A DNA stretch of 51,972 nt from Streptomyces sp. SID10853 (GCF_010548145.1 NZ_JAAGLN010000018.1:1-51972), one strand, 5' to 3'; shown: positions 25,652 through 34,004, counted from the first letter of the stretch. A program made the numbers and translations. Notes: generated from the sequence alone by a model not told the origin.

Positions 25652-27379
25652 ATGGCTGTCAACGGGGGAGACGACCGTCGTTCGAAGCAGGCCGCCGGGC
25701 AACTGGCCGCACTGTTGCAGGACTTGAAGCAGCGCAGCGGCCACAGTTACGGGGTTCTGGCCGGGCGGGTGTTCACCACGAGCTCCACGTTGCACCGGTA
25801 CTGCACGGGGGCGAGCGTTCCGCAGGACTGCCGGGTGCTGGTGGCTTTCGCGGAGGAGTGCGGTGCGGGACCGGGCGAGCTGGAGGATCTGCTCCGCCTG
25901 TGGCGGGCGGCCCGGCGGCAGCTGCCGGAACGGGCGCAGGCACAGGAACCGGCACAACAACCGGTACAGGAACCGGCACCGGCACCGCCTGACCGGATAC
26001 CGCCCGCGGCGGCGAGGGGTGAGGCGCCCGCGGCGAGCCCACCACGCCGGGCGCGGTGGCGGTGGCGGTGGCGGCTGCCGCGTACGGTGCTGGTGGTGGC
26101 CGCGGTGCTGACCGCGGTGTTCATGATGTCGGGGAGCGGGGTCCAGCAGCACGGGCGGCGCGCTGTCGCGGACCCTGGCGGGCCCGGAATGTCCTGGGTG
26201 TGGGCGCCTGATCCGGTCGAGCCGGCCGGGTTCGGGGTGACGCTCAATTCCAACACCGGTGCCATGCCCTCGTTCCGGGTCGGCAGTGTCCGGCTGTGGG
26301 ACAGCGGCACCCGCTGGGCCGACCTGGAGCCACGGCGGGGCACGTTCGCCTGGGCTCCGCTCGACCGGCTGGTGGCCGGGGCGCGCCGCGCGGGCCGACC
26401 GGTGTTGTTCGTGTTCGGCGGGACACCGGCCTGGGCCGCGCCGGCGGGCGGCCGCTCGCTCTACGCCGATGAATCCCGCACCGCACCGCCCGACTCGCTC
26501 GCCGACTGGGACCGGTTCGTGCGGGAACTCGTCCGGCGGGACCGCGGCAGGATCGCGGCCTATGAACTGTGGGACACCGCCGACGACCAGCATTTCTACA
26601 CCGGGAGCCCCGCGAAGCTGGTCGAGATGGTCCGGCGTGCGGCCGACGTCATCCGGCACGCCGATCCGGGCGCCACCGTGGTCTGTCCCTCCATGGAGCG
26701 GGCCGGTGAACCGGCCGGGAAGGACTTCGTACGCCGGTTCGCGGCACTCGGCGGGTACCGGTTCTGCGATGTGGCGGGCCTGAAACTGCGGCAGCGGCCC
26801 GGCGCAGAGCCACCGGAGCAGCTGTACGAACAGGTGCGTACCGCGTACGAGACACTCCACTCGGCCGGCGCGGGGATCGCGCTGTGGAACACCGGGCCCG
26901 CCTACGACATCCCCCACGGGCAGCGACTGACCGGGGCACGGGCGGCGGACTATGCCGTACGCACCTATCTGGTCGGACTGGCTGCCCGGGATCTGCATCT
27001 GGAGCGCACCTACCTGTACAGCTGGGGCGGTACGCGTGTCCCGGTCGTACTGCAGGCGGAAGGCAGACCGCCGACCGCCGCGGCGCGTGCGGTCGGGCAG
27101 TTGCAGGACTGGCTGGCCGGGGCGAGCACGGTGGGGTGCGGCCACGGCCCGGCGGCCGGGCTACCCGGAGCGGTGTGGAGGTGCGACTTCCGCAGGCCGG
27201 GGCGCGCCGGACAGGAGAGCGTGCTGTGGGCCGGAGAGGGACGTACGGCTGTTCCCGTGCCCGCTGACGCCGTGGCGGTGGCACACATCGGCGGACGCCA
27301 GGAGCCGCTCCACGGCCGCGCCCTGACGCTGACCGGTACCCCCGTCCTCGTCCTGAGCCGCCCCCACGGCCGCGGCTGA
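25652..27379 (+). CDS. Membrane-anchored HTH protein with extracellular glycosidase-like domain
   Basis: About 575 residues. Residues ~10-85 form a lambda-repressor-like HTH (ALLQDLKQRSGHSYGVLAGRV, then a second helix around STLHRYCTG) as in many Streptomyces XRE proteins. A Gln/Pro/Glu linker and a basic stretch (RWRWRWR) lead into one span (~145-165). The outer ~400 residues start FGVTLNSNTGAMP and contain RLWDSGTRWADLEP, RPVLFVFGGTPAWA, YELWDTADDQHFYTG and IALWNTGPAYD, a TIM-barrel pattern of GH39/GH5-like glycosidases; the expected catalytic Glu after W-N is replaced (ELWDTAD; LWNTG), so it may bind rather than cleave sugars. ATG 25652 chosen; TTG 25634 is possible. Confidence 0.75.
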   Translation: MAVNGGDDRRSKQAAGQLAALLQDLKQRSGHSYGVLAGRVFTTSSTLHRYCTGASVPQDCRVLVAFAEECGAGPGELEDLLRLWRAARRQLPERAQAQEPAQQPVQEPAPAPPDRIPPAAARGEAPAASPPRRARWRWRWRLPRTVLVVAAVLTAVFMMSGSGVQQHGRRAVADPGGPGMSWVWAPDPVEPAGFGVTLNSNTGAMPSFRVGSVRLWDSGTRWADLEPRRGTFAWAPLDRLVAGARRAGRPVLFVFGGTPAWAAPAGGRSLYADESRTAPPDSLADWDRFVRELVRRDRGRIAAYELWDTADDQHFYTGSPAKLVEMVRRAADVIRHADPGATVVCPSMERAGEPAGKDFVRRFAALGGYRFCDVAGLKLRQRPGAEPPEQLYEQVRTAYETLHSAGAGIALWNTGPAYDIPHGQRLTGARAADYAVRTYLVGLAARDLHLERTYLYSWGGTRVPVVLQAEGRPPTAAARAVGQLQDWLAGASTVGCGHGPAAGLPGAVWRCDFRRPGRAGQESVLWAGEGRTAVPVPADAVAVAHIGGRQEPLHGRALTLTGTPVLVLSRPHGRG

Positions 27380-27400
27380 CCGTCCCCTCCTCCCCTCCCC

Positions 27401-27430
27401 CGTCCCACGACCGTCCCACGACCGTCCCAG
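27401..27430 (+). repeat. 11-bp tandem repeat in the gap after the glycosidase-like gene
   Basis: CCGTCCCACGA repeated about two and a half times. The rest of 27380-27585 shows no other structure. Confidence 0.5.
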
Positions 27431-27585
27431 CAACCGCCGTCCTCGCAGGCCGGGCGGTATCTCCCGACCCGCCGTCCCGGAAGGCTCCGTCGGGGTCGTC
27501 CCAGGGGGTGCGGCCGTCCAAGGTGGGTGCAGTCCTCGCCCGACGAGCAGCAGGCAGCGGTTCCTCGCGCCTCGGCGCGGCGGGC

Positions 27586-27668
27586 GTCGGTTTCACCGGA
27601 GACGGTTTCACCGGAGTCGGTTTCACCGCTTCAGCAGAGACGGTTTCATCGCGGACCGTTTCCCACAG
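27586..27668 (+). repeat. 15-bp repeat array in the leader of the secreted protein gene
   Basis: Units on the pattern GWCGGTTTCACCGGA at 27586, 27601, 27616, then an 8-bp insertion, and diverged copies at 27639 and 27654. The array ends 17 bp before the start codon. It could be iterated operator sites or repeats in the untranslated leader. Confidence 0.75.
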
Positions 27669-27684
27669 ACGGGAGAGAACAGAT

Positions 27685-28074
27685 ATGCCCAACCAACGTG
27701 AGAAGGCCAGGATCCGCCGGATCGCCGCAGTGACCGCAGGTGTGACGGCGCTGCTCGGCGGTTCACTGGTGACCGCGGCGGCGGCGAGCGCCACGATGAC
27801 CCCGGCGAGCACCACCAAAGCCTATGTGGGAGGCGGGCACGCGGCTTACAACACCGCCAACCACCACGCCTGGGTCTGCGACGACAAGAGCGACGGGCAC
27901 TCGGTCTACGGCGTCTACTACTTCGCGGACGGCGGCACCCAGTACACCCTCAGCGACAAGGACGGCCACAACTCCAACTGTGCCGACGCGTACTTCGACA
28001 AGAGTGCGACCAGCTACAAGGTCTGCCTCAGCAAGGCGGGCATCGATCCGTGCAGCGGCAGGGTCTATCCCTGA
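27685..28074 (+). CDS. Small secreted four-cysteine protein
   Basis: 129 residues; ATG with GGGAGAG 7 nt upstream. Basic N-terminus (REKARIRRI), hydrophobic core and an AXA site near residue 36 give a clear Sec signal peptide. The mature ~90 residues have four cysteines (WVCDD, SNCAD, KVCLS, DPCSG) able to form two disulfides, and many aromatic/Gly/Asp residues. No family is recognised; it could be an extracellular binding or inhibitory protein. A longer upstream frame through the repeat array is rejected because it would bury the signal peptide. Followed by a strong terminator. Confidence 0.85.
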   Translation: MPNQREKARIRRIAAVTAGVTALLGGSLVTAAAASATMTPASTTKAYVGGGHAAYNTANHHAWVCDDKSDGHSVYGVYYFADGGTQYTLSDKDGHNSNCADAYFDKSATSYKVCLSKAGIDPCSGRVYP

Positions 28075-28101
28075 CCACGGAGTGACCGGGGGAAGCCGAA
28101 A

Positions 28102-28144
28102 CAGGTCCCGGGTCCGCGCCGGTGCGGCGCGGGCCCGGGACCTG
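28102..28144. terminator. Bidirectional 19-bp-stem terminator
   Basis: 28102-28120 pairs with 28126-28144 over 19 positions with one wobble pair and a 5-nt loop GGTGC. It lies between the convergent secreted-protein gene and the end of the catabolic operon. Confidence 0.9.
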
Positions 28145-28165
28145 GGCCGTACTGACCGCTGCTCC

Positions 28166-28984
28166 TCACGGTGACGGCCGTTCCCCGCGCAGCCGTGCGA
28201 TGTAGCGGTCGGCCGAGCGGCGGACGGCCGCGGCGCCGTCGCCGATCACGACGCGGCCCCACCAGCCGCCGTAGACGCGGTCGAAGGCGAAGCGTTCGAC
28301 CCTGCGGGCGATGTCGTCGACGGTGTGCTCGTCGAGGGGGATGAAGTTGGGGAAGCTCCACATGAAGCTGACCCAGCGCCGGTCCTGGACGACGGCGACG
28401 GTGTCCCCGGTCAGCAGTGCGCCCCGGCCGGCGGAGCCCGCGGGCCAGTGCAGCACCGAGGCGCCGTCGAAGTGCCCGCCGATCCGGGCCAGCGTGAGCC
28501 CGGGCACGGGCTCGGCTTCGTCGTCGAACAACTCGATGCGGGGCGAAGGCCGTTGGATCCACTGCTGGTCCGCGCGCGGGATCAGGACCCGGGCGTCGAA
28601 AGCCTCGGCGAACTCGATGTGGGCGCCGTAGAAGTGCGGGTGGGACATGCAGATCGCGTCGATCCCGCCCAGCCGGGCGATCTGCCGCTTCGCGTCGTCG
28701 TCGAGCAGGGGCACGCAGTCCCACAGCACGTTTCCGTGCGGCGTGCGGACCAGGAGGGCGCGCTGGCCGATCGCGACCGAGGGCTGCACACCGATCCCGA
28801 CGAGTCCGGGTTCCTCGTCACGCAGTTCGTTGGTGTGGTCGCGGGCCAGGTCACCCATCGTGGTCCAGCGCTGCCCCTCAGGACCGACGTACTGGCGCTC
28901 GTCCTCGCAGACGGGACAGTGCGCCGGCGGCTGTCCGGTGTCCGGGTACTGCACGGCGCAGGTCACACAGATCCACTCAGGCAT
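28166..28984 (-). CDS. MBL-fold hydrolase with N-terminal zinc ribbon
   Basis: 272 residues. The first ~30 residues carry two CxxC pairs (WICVTCAVQYP and HCPVCEDE), a rubredoxin-like zinc ribbon. The remainder is a metallo-beta-lactamase fold: HPHFYGAH in place of HXHXDH, GGHFDG, LLTGDTVAVV and a late conserved region. The usual Asp of HXHXDH is Tyr, so a mononuclear or altered site is possible. Substrate unknown; likely a thioester, lactone or amide in the pathway. It is the last gene of the minus-strand cluster, 65 bp after ridA. Confidence 0.85.
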   Translation of the reverse strand: MPEWICVTCAVQYPDTGQPPAHCPVCEDERQYVGPEGQRWTTMGDLARDHTNELRDEEPGLVGIGVQPSVAIGQRALLVRTPHGNVLWDCVPLLDDDAKRQIARLGGIDAICMSHPHFYGAHIEFAEAFDARVLIPRADQQWIQRPSPRIELFDDEAEPVPGLTLARIGGHFDGASVLHWPAGSAGRGALLTGDTVAVVQDRRWVSFMWSFPNFIPLDEHTVDDIARRVERFAFDRVYGGWWGRVVIGDGAAAVRRSADRYIARLRGERPSP

Positions 28985-29049
28985 ACGGCCGGGTCTCCTC
29001 TCTCAGCCCCCGTCAGCCATGGTTCCGTACCGCCCGGAGCCGCGCCCCC

Positions 29050-29472
29050 TCACCTGCCGCCCGTGTCGCCGAGAACCGCCAGGAGGTCGCAGTGGACGAG
29101 CGCGCCCCCGTCCAGCTGCGCCGCGACGACCTGGCGGGCGGGGCGGTCGGCCGGGTCGGGGAACATCGCGGTCCACTCCTGGTTGAGCGCGGTCCGGTCG
29201 CGGTACTCGGCGAGCCGGAACGTCATCTTGAGGATGTCGTCCGTCGTGCCGTCGACGGCCGCCATGAGCGCCCGTACGTGGGTGAACACGGTGGCGCACT
29301 GCGCTTCGATGTCCTGCGGCATCTCACCGGTGGCCGGGTCGCGGCCGGTGAGGGCCCCCGAGGCCAGGAACGGGCCGATGCGGCTCGCGACCGGGATGGG
29401 GTTGGCGTGCCCGAAGCCCGGCAGGTGGACGCTGACGCGGCGCGGCACGGGATCAGGGCTCCGCGACGACAT
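29050..29472 (-). CDS. RidA-family enamine/imine deaminase-like protein
   Basis: About 140 residues from ATG 29472 or ~133 from GTG 29451; the latter follows the upstream stop by one base and has GGAG nearby. Contains PIPVASRIGPFLASGALTGRDP, the VFTHVRALMAAVDGTTDDILKMT helix-strand core and ARQVVAAQL; the RidA arginine in the usual IXXXXR position appears as PARQVV. These trimeric proteins hydrolyse reactive enamines/imines, and some are dedicated enzymes in nitrogenous aromatic degradation (for example aminomuconate deaminase, RutC-like). Overlaps the upstream fah gene. Confidence 0.85.
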   Translation of the reverse strand: MSSRSPDPVPRRVSVHLPGFGHANPIPVASRIGPFLASGALTGRDPATGEMPQDIEAQCATVFTHVRALMAAVDGTTDDILKMTFRLAEYRDRTALNQEWTAMFPDPADRPARQVVAAQLDGGALVHCDLLAVLGDTGGR

Positions 29473-30307
29473 GGTTCTCGATCGCGCCGAGCCCGTCGAT
29501 CTCGGCCCGCACGATGTCACCGGCCTTCAGGAAACGCCCGGTGGGGGCGCCGATCCCCGCCGGGGTGCCCGTGGCGAGGATGTCACCCGGCATCAGGGTC
29601 ATGACCTGCGAGAGGTAGGCGATCTGCTGGTAGATGTCGTAGATCATGTCGTCGGTGGGCCAGTCCTGCCGGATTTCGCCGTTGACGCTCAGCCGCATTC
29701 GCAGGGCGTGCGGGTCGGCGATCTCGTCGTCCGTCGTCAGCCACGGTCCGATCGGCCCGTGGGTGTCGAAGGACTTGCCCAGCGTGAACGTGGGTGACCT
29801 CTTGGCCAGCCAGTCGCGCACGGACACGTCGTTGGCCACGAGGTAGCCCGCGATCACCGCGCGCGCGTTTTCGGCGGCCACATGCCGGCAGCGCTGCCCG
29901 ATGACGACGCCCAGCTCCACCTCGTGGTCGAGCTCGTCCGACACGGCCGGCTTGTGGATCGGGTCGTACGGCCCGACGATGCACGACACCTGCTTGTTGA
30001 ACCACATCTGGCTCGTCGGGACCGGGACGCCTGCCTGGCGCGCCTCCTCCGCGTGCTCCCTGTAGTTCATGCCGATGCCGAGGTACTTCTGCGGGTCGTC
30101 GACCGGCGCCTCCAGTCTGACGGCGTCGAGCGGGTGACTCGGGCCATCGGCTGCGAGGACGGCCGCGCGGAGCGTGCCGAGCGCCGGCAGGATCGCGCGC
30201 AACGACGTTCCCACCCCCGGCACGCCTGAGATGTCGGTGACGCGGTCCCCGTCGACGCGCCCGAGCCGTACGGGGCCGTCGGCGACGCGGAATCGTGCGA
30301 TTTTCAT
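29453..30307 (-). CDS. Fumarylacetoacetate hydrolase family protein (stand-alone)
   Basis: 284 residues. N-terminal FAH-N-like strand region (MKIARFRVADGPVRLGRV) then the catalytic FAH domain: KYLGIGMNYREHAEE, FNKQVSCIVGP, the metal-binding DHEVELGVVIG (Asp/Glu/Glu), GKSFDTHGPIGPWL and LATGTPAGIG. Members hydrolyse C-C bonds of acylpyruvates or decarboxylate/isomerise oxo-acids from meta-cleavage. All metal ligands are visible. Start overlaps the NTF2-like stop (ATGA) and its stop overlaps ridA, so translation is coupled. Its place in the pathway is after ring opening. Confidence 0.92.
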   Translation of the reverse strand: MKIARFRVADGPVRLGRVDGDRVTDISGVPGVGTSLRAILPALGTLRAAVLAADGPSHPLDAVRLEAPVDDPQKYLGIGMNYREHAEEARQAGVPVPTSQMWFNKQVSCIVGPYDPIHKPAVSDELDHEVELGVVIGQRCRHVAAENARAVIAGYLVANDVSVRDWLAKRSPTFTLGKSFDTHGPIGPWLTTDDEIADPHALRMRLSVNGEIRQDWPTDDMIYDIYQQIAYLSQVMTLMPGDILATGTPAGIGAPTGRFLKAGDIVRAEIDGLGAIENHVVAEP

Positions 30308-30789
30308 CGTTGTCCGTCTTTCCCTGTGTTCTCGTCCGGTGCCGCCGACTCCGATGGCATCGCGGGCCATACGTGTTCGCCGTCCGGCGTCATCTGGAAA
30401 CTGAGGAAGCGCCACTCGCCGTCGTCGCAGCGCCGCAGCACCTGGGTGACGACCCCGCTGAGGACTCGCTCGCCCCCGCCCGGCGAGCGCAGCCGGTTGG
30501 TCAGCCGGCCGGTCATGACGGCGACTTCGCCGATGAGCCGGATCGTCAGTTCACCCCGGGTCGAGTCGAGGTATGCCCGGCGTGTCGCGACGTGGTCCAG
30601 CAGCTGGGCTCTGCTGTGGGTGAGCCCGGGGGCGTGGATGTGCACGAGCGACGCGTCGAACATGTCGGCCAGCGCCGGGATGTCCCCCGCGACGAGAGCC
30701 GCGCGGCGGCGCTCTTCGAGGGCGAGCAGCTCGGCCCTGGTCCCGTCGTCCGCGCCGACGACCGTACTCACAGGACCCCCCGCACTCAC
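30304..30789 (-). CDS. NTF2-like (SnoaL/DUF4440-type) protein
   Basis: About 161 residues from GTG 30789, which overlaps the SDR stop (GTGA); a second in-frame GTG lies six codons later inside an 18-bp duplication. Helix-rich start (LLALEERRRAALVAGDIPALADMFD) followed by strands (LVHIHAPG, LTHSRAQLLDHV) and the typical VLRRCDDGEWRFLSFQMTP end, all NTF2-fold. Such proteins are isomerases, dehydratases or small ligand-binding partners of monooxygenases. Function here unknown; coupling to SDR and FAH implies a pathway step. Confidence 0.75.
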   Translation of the reverse strand: MSAGGPVSTVVGADDGTRAELLALEERRRAALVAGDIPALADMFDASLVHIHAPGLTHSRAQLLDHVATRRAYLDSTRGELTIRLIGEVAVMTGRLTNRLRSPGGGERVLSGVVTQVLRRCDDGEWRFLSFQMTPDGEHVWPAMPSESAAPDENTGKDGQR

Positions 30790-30801
30790 AGGACCCCCCG
30801 G
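30766..30801 (-). repeat. 18-bp in-frame tandem duplication at the NTF2-like start
   Basis: Units 30766-30783 and 30784-30801 match at 17 of 18 positions. Each carries a GTG preceded by the same GGGGGTCCT, so the gene has two equivalent start sites; only the first overlaps the SDR stop codon. Confidence 0.85.
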
Positions 30802-31568
30802 TACGAGCCGCCGTCGAGCTGGAGGTTCTGGCCGGAGATGTACCCGGCCTGGGCGCTGCACAGGAACGCGCAGGCGTCGCCGAACTCCTCCGGCCGGCCC
30901 AGCCGCCGGGCAGCGACGGTCGAGGCGATGCGCCGCCGGGCCTCGTCACGGTCGATCCCCTGCGCCGCCATCATCCGCTGTGCCATGAACTCCTGCCGTG
31001 GTGTGTCGATCCGCTCGGGCAGCAGGTTGTTGACCGTCACGTTGTCGGCGACGACGTCGTTGCTGATGGACTTGCTGATCGCGGTGAGCGCCGAGCGGGC
31101 GGAGGTCGAAAGTCCCATCTCGTAGGCGGGCCCCTTGACCATCGCCGACGTGATGTTGACGATCCGTCCGAACTTCCTCTCGCGCATGCCGGGTACATAG
31201 CCGCGCATGAGCTGCACGGCCGGCACCATGTTCGCGCGCAGCGCGCCCACGAGCGCGTCCTCGTCCCAGTCGTCGAGGCCGCCAGGGGCCGGGCCTGCGT
31301 TGTTGGTGACAAGGATGTCGGCGGACGGAACAGCAGCCGCGATCGCGGCACGGCCCCCGCCGGTGGTGAGGTCGGCCGCGACCCAGGCGACCCGGGCACC
31401 GCCGACCTCGCCACGGAGCGTTTCGGCCGCGGCCGCCAGCTTGGTCTCCTCGCGGCCGTTGAGCGTGACCAGGACGCCCTCTCGCGCCAGCGAACGGGCG
31501 CACGCGTATCCAAGTCCTTGGGACGAGGCCGCGACGAACGCCGTCCTTCCGGTCAGTCCGAGATCCAT
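30786..31568 (-). CDS. Atypical SDR-family oxidoreductase
   Basis: 260 residues, Rossmann fold. The cofactor loop is AASSQGLG instead of TGXXXGXG; NNAGP is present; the catalytic segment reads TSAMVKGP ... LSTSARSALTAISKS, where the normal YXXXK aligns with Ser and Arg. This resembles the BKR-like SDR subgroup that lacks a perfect cofactor motif and catalytic tetrad (CDD cd05344). It may still act as dehydrogenase by an altered mechanism, or as an isomerase/decarboxylase-like enzyme. Located between the FAD monooxygenase (33 bp) and the NTF2-like gene (overlap). Confidence 0.88.
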   Translation of the reverse strand: MDLGLTGRTAFVAASSQGLGYACARSLAREGVLVTLNGREETKLAAAAETLRGEVGGARVAWVAADLTTGGGRAAIAAAVPSADILVTNNAGPAPGGLDDWDEDALVGALRANMVPAVQLMRGYVPGMRERKFGRIVNITSAMVKGPAYEMGLSTSARSALTAISKSISNDVVADNVTVNNLLPERIDTPRQEFMAQRMMAAQGIDRDEARRRIASTVAARRLGRPEEFGDACAFLCSAQAGYISGQNLQLDGGSYRGVL

Positions 31569-31601
31569 ACGGAGTGCTTCCTTCCGTGAGTGCCGGGACC
31601 G

Positions 31602-32873
31602 TCAGGCGGACTCGGCCGCCGACGTGCGGAAGCCGGCCATCGGCTTGCCCCCTGCGTCCGTGCGCCGCTGGCCCACGAGCTGGTGGTACTTGCTGAAGAT
31701 CTCGTCGGCCTCCGCGAGCGGGAGCACCTTCTCGATGTCGTCGAACCGCTTGCCGTCGGTGCGCTCGGCGACCATGCGGCGGATGACCTCGTACCCCTCA
31801 CCGCGGTTGGCCATCACGATCCGGTTGACCCCCTCCAGGCGCTCCGCCTCGAACGCCAGGAGTGCCTCGTGGGGGCCGGGGACGGTCGCGAGCTTCTCGG
31901 CGACGACACGTGTGTCCACGATGGCCTGGCACGCGCCGTTGCCGCCGCGCGGGTACATCGCGTGCGCGGCGTCGCCGACGAGCACGACACGGCCGTCGAC
32001 CCAGCTGTCGAGGGGGTCGTGGTCGATGAGCGGGAAGAGGTACACCTCGCGTGCGTCGGAGAGCATCTGCCGCACATCGATGAAGTCGATCCTGCAGTCG
32101 TCGTAGTACGGCAGGATCTCGTCGACGGAACCCTTCTGGTTCCAGTCCTCGGTGGATTCGCCGCGCGTGGCCTCGGCCACCCAGTTGACGAGCGTGAGGC
32201 CCGTCCCTTCGAAATCGTTCTCGATCGGGTAGACGATGAGGCTGGAGACGCGAGGGTCGCCGATGTGCAGGATCGTGCCGCCGGTCTTGAACGGCTCCAT
32301 GAGCGTCGTGCCGCGCCACATGGTGAGGCCGGAGTACTTCGGCTCCGCGCTCTGCGGGTGCATCTGCCTGCGGACCACCGAGTTGATGCCGTCCGCGGCG
32401 ATCACGACATCGGCGCGGACCTGGCCGCCGGTGCCGTCGGCGTGCTCCACCTGGAGCGTGACCCCGTCGGTGTCCTGTGTGTAGCCGGTCGTACGTACGC
32501 CCAGCACGACCGCGTCGTCGCCGAGACGTTCCAGCACCTTGCGGTACAGGAACATCTGGAAGGTGCCGCGGTGCACGAAGCGCTGCTCGTGCGCGTATCC
32601 CATGTGGACACCGCACTTCTCGGCGTAGATCTCCTGGCCGTGGTTGTTGAAGAAGATCGACTCGTCGGCGTCGACGGAGATCTCACGGAACTCGTCGAGC
32701 AGGCCCAGTTCGTCCATCTCCCGCGTGCCGTAGACCTTGACGTCGATGCCGACGCCGAGCGGTCGCAGCTCGGGGACCGCTTCGTAGATGCGGGGCCGAA
32801 AGCCCTGCTGGTGGAGGCGGAGCGCGGTGGCGAGACCGCAGGGGCCGGCTCCGATGATGGCGATGTCGAGCAT
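31602..32873 (-). CDS. FAD-dependent aromatic monooxygenase (PHBH family)
   Basis: 423 residues. GAGPCGLATAL (ADP-binding GXGXXG), the DG motif AADGINSVVRR and GDAAHAMYPRGGNG (FAD ribityl binding) in the right order make this a class A flavoprotein hydroxylase. It resembles the PhzS-like flavin-dependent oxidoreductases. Uses NAD(P)H and O2 to hydroxylate a ring; a few relatives of this fold (for example the pyridine-ring-opening MHPCO) also cleave the ring. That possibility matters because no ring-cleavage dioxygenase is seen in the cluster. SDR follows 33 bp downstream. Confidence 0.92.
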   Translation of the reverse strand: MLDIAIIGAGPCGLATALRLHQQGFRPRIYEAVPELRPLGVGIDVKVYGTREMDELGLLDEFREISVDADESIFFNNHGQEIYAEKCGVHMGYAHEQRFVHRGTFQMFLYRKVLERLGDDAVVLGVRTTGYTQDTDGVTLQVEHADGTGGQVRADVVIAADGINSVVRRQMHPQSAEPKYSGLTMWRGTTLMEPFKTGGTILHIGDPRVSSLIVYPIENDFEGTGLTLVNWVAEATRGESTEDWNQKGSVDEILPYYDDCRIDFIDVRQMLSDAREVYLFPLIDHDPLDSWVDGRVVLVGDAAHAMYPRGGNGACQAIVDTRVVAEKLATVPGPHEALLAFEAERLEGVNRIVMANRGEGYEVIRRMVAERTDGKRFDDIEKVLPLAEADEIFSKYHQLVGQRRTDAGGKPMAGFRTSAAESA

Positions 32874-32954
32874 GGCGTCCTCGTTCTCTTTCGGGGTGGT
32901 GGGGTGACCTGCCCTGCGCCCGCCGGCCGGGTGCCCAGCGGTCGGAGGGAGAGG

Positions 32955-33704
32955 TCAGCTTGTGGCGGGCCGCGGGCCCGGGATGAGGCCGCCGAGGAAC
33001 CGCATGGACGACTCCCGGGCCCGGGCGGCACTGCGGGGGTTGTAGGCGATGACCTCGGGGGTGGGAGAGTGCGCCGCCTTCGGGTTGGTGAACGCGTGCT
33101 TGGTGTTGCCGTACAGGTCCACCTCCCAGTCGACGCCTGCCGCGCTCATGGCGTCCGTCAGTCGGGTCAGGGCCTCGGCCGGGGCCATCGGGTCGTCCGC
33201 GCCGGTGCACACGAGGACGGACGCGGCGGGGGCCGGCGCGCTCCAGTCGAACTCGATGAGGTCGAGTCCGCCGTGGATGCTCACGGCGCCGTGCACCGCA
33301 CCGCCCGTACGGACGTATTCGAGTGCGGTGGAACCGCCGAAGCAGTAGCCCAGCACCGCGATCGCGGACCCGTCGAATTCGGGCTGTGCGGCCGCGGCCC
33401 CGCGGGCCGCCGCCACCCGCGCCATCCAGCGTGCCCGGTCGCCGGCCAGGCTCTCGATGAGCGGGCCGATCTCCGACTCGGCCAAGGGCAGCCTGCGTTC
33501 GCCCCACAGATCCGCGGCGAACACCGCGTATCCGTCTTCCGCGATCCGGCGGGCGGTGGCGATCATGTCGTCGCTCAGGCCGAAGGCGTCGTGGATGAGC
33601 AGGACACCGGGGAGGCTTTCGGAACCGGCCGGTGCGCACAGGTGACCGATCATCCGCGTGCCGTCGTGCGTGTAGTCGATGTCTCGTGAGACCAGAGCGG
33701 TCAT
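32955..33704 (-). CDS. Dienelactone-hydrolase family protein
   Basis: 249 residues, alpha/beta hydrolase of the DLH type: HDAFGLSDDM near residue 38 (oxyanion region), nucleophile Cys in GYCFGG (around residue 120), acidic DDPM and catalytic His in KHAFTNP. Cysteine nucleophile, not serine, marks the DLH class, which opens lactones made after aromatic ring cleavage. First gene of a probable sub-operon, since a 334-bp gap with operator sites precedes it. Confidence 0.92.
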   Translation of the reverse strand: MTALVSRDIDYTHDGTRMIGHLCAPAGSESLPGVLLIHDAFGLSDDMIATARRIAEDGYAVFAADLWGERRLPLAESEIGPLIESLAGDRARWMARVAAARGAAAAQPEFDGSAIAVLGYCFGGSTALEYVRTGGAVHGAVSIHGGLDLIEFDWSAPAPAASVLVCTGADDPMAPAEALTRLTDAMSAAGVDWEVDLYGNTKHAFTNPKAAHSPTPEVIAYNPRSAARARESSMRFLGGLIPGPRPATS

Positions 33705-33818
33705 CTGCCACCGTTCCTCGGTCGTGGGCGTCGTCGAGGGTGTGCAGCGCGGAACGCGGGCTCCTCCTGCCGTTTCCGGCTGCCACCGCCCTCAGTGGCC
33801 ATGATTCGAACTCCATGG

Positions 33819-33830
33819 ATCGTACATGAT
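33819..33830. promoter_or_regulatory. GntR/FadR-type operator upstream of the DLH gene
   Basis: ATCGTACATGAT, 115 bp before the DLH start. Eleven bases are identical (inverted) to the site at 43701. It fits TNGTNNACNA of FadR-type regulators with one change. Confidence 0.65.
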
Positions 33831-34004
33831 TTCAGACTTCAGCGGAAGGGCGGGCCGGGCGTCCGAGGGGGCACTCGGCGCTGCACCAAGGCCAGGCCGC
33901 GGGAGAATACTCCCAGGTCACAGCGGTATGAGCCCGAGAGGTCGACGCTTCGGCCGCTTTACGGAAGAGGCTTCTCCGCTCAACCGGGGAGCCCGCTTAG
34001 GGGC

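Noticed and set aside
23053..25662. 869-codon open frame antisense to copA
   Set aside because: Composition is typical of an antisense frame (Gly/Arg/Asp/His-rich) and copA has every P-type ATPase motif.
27401..27668. CRISPR-like repeats
   Set aside because: Units are only 11-15 bp and contiguous, with no unique spacers and no cas genes.
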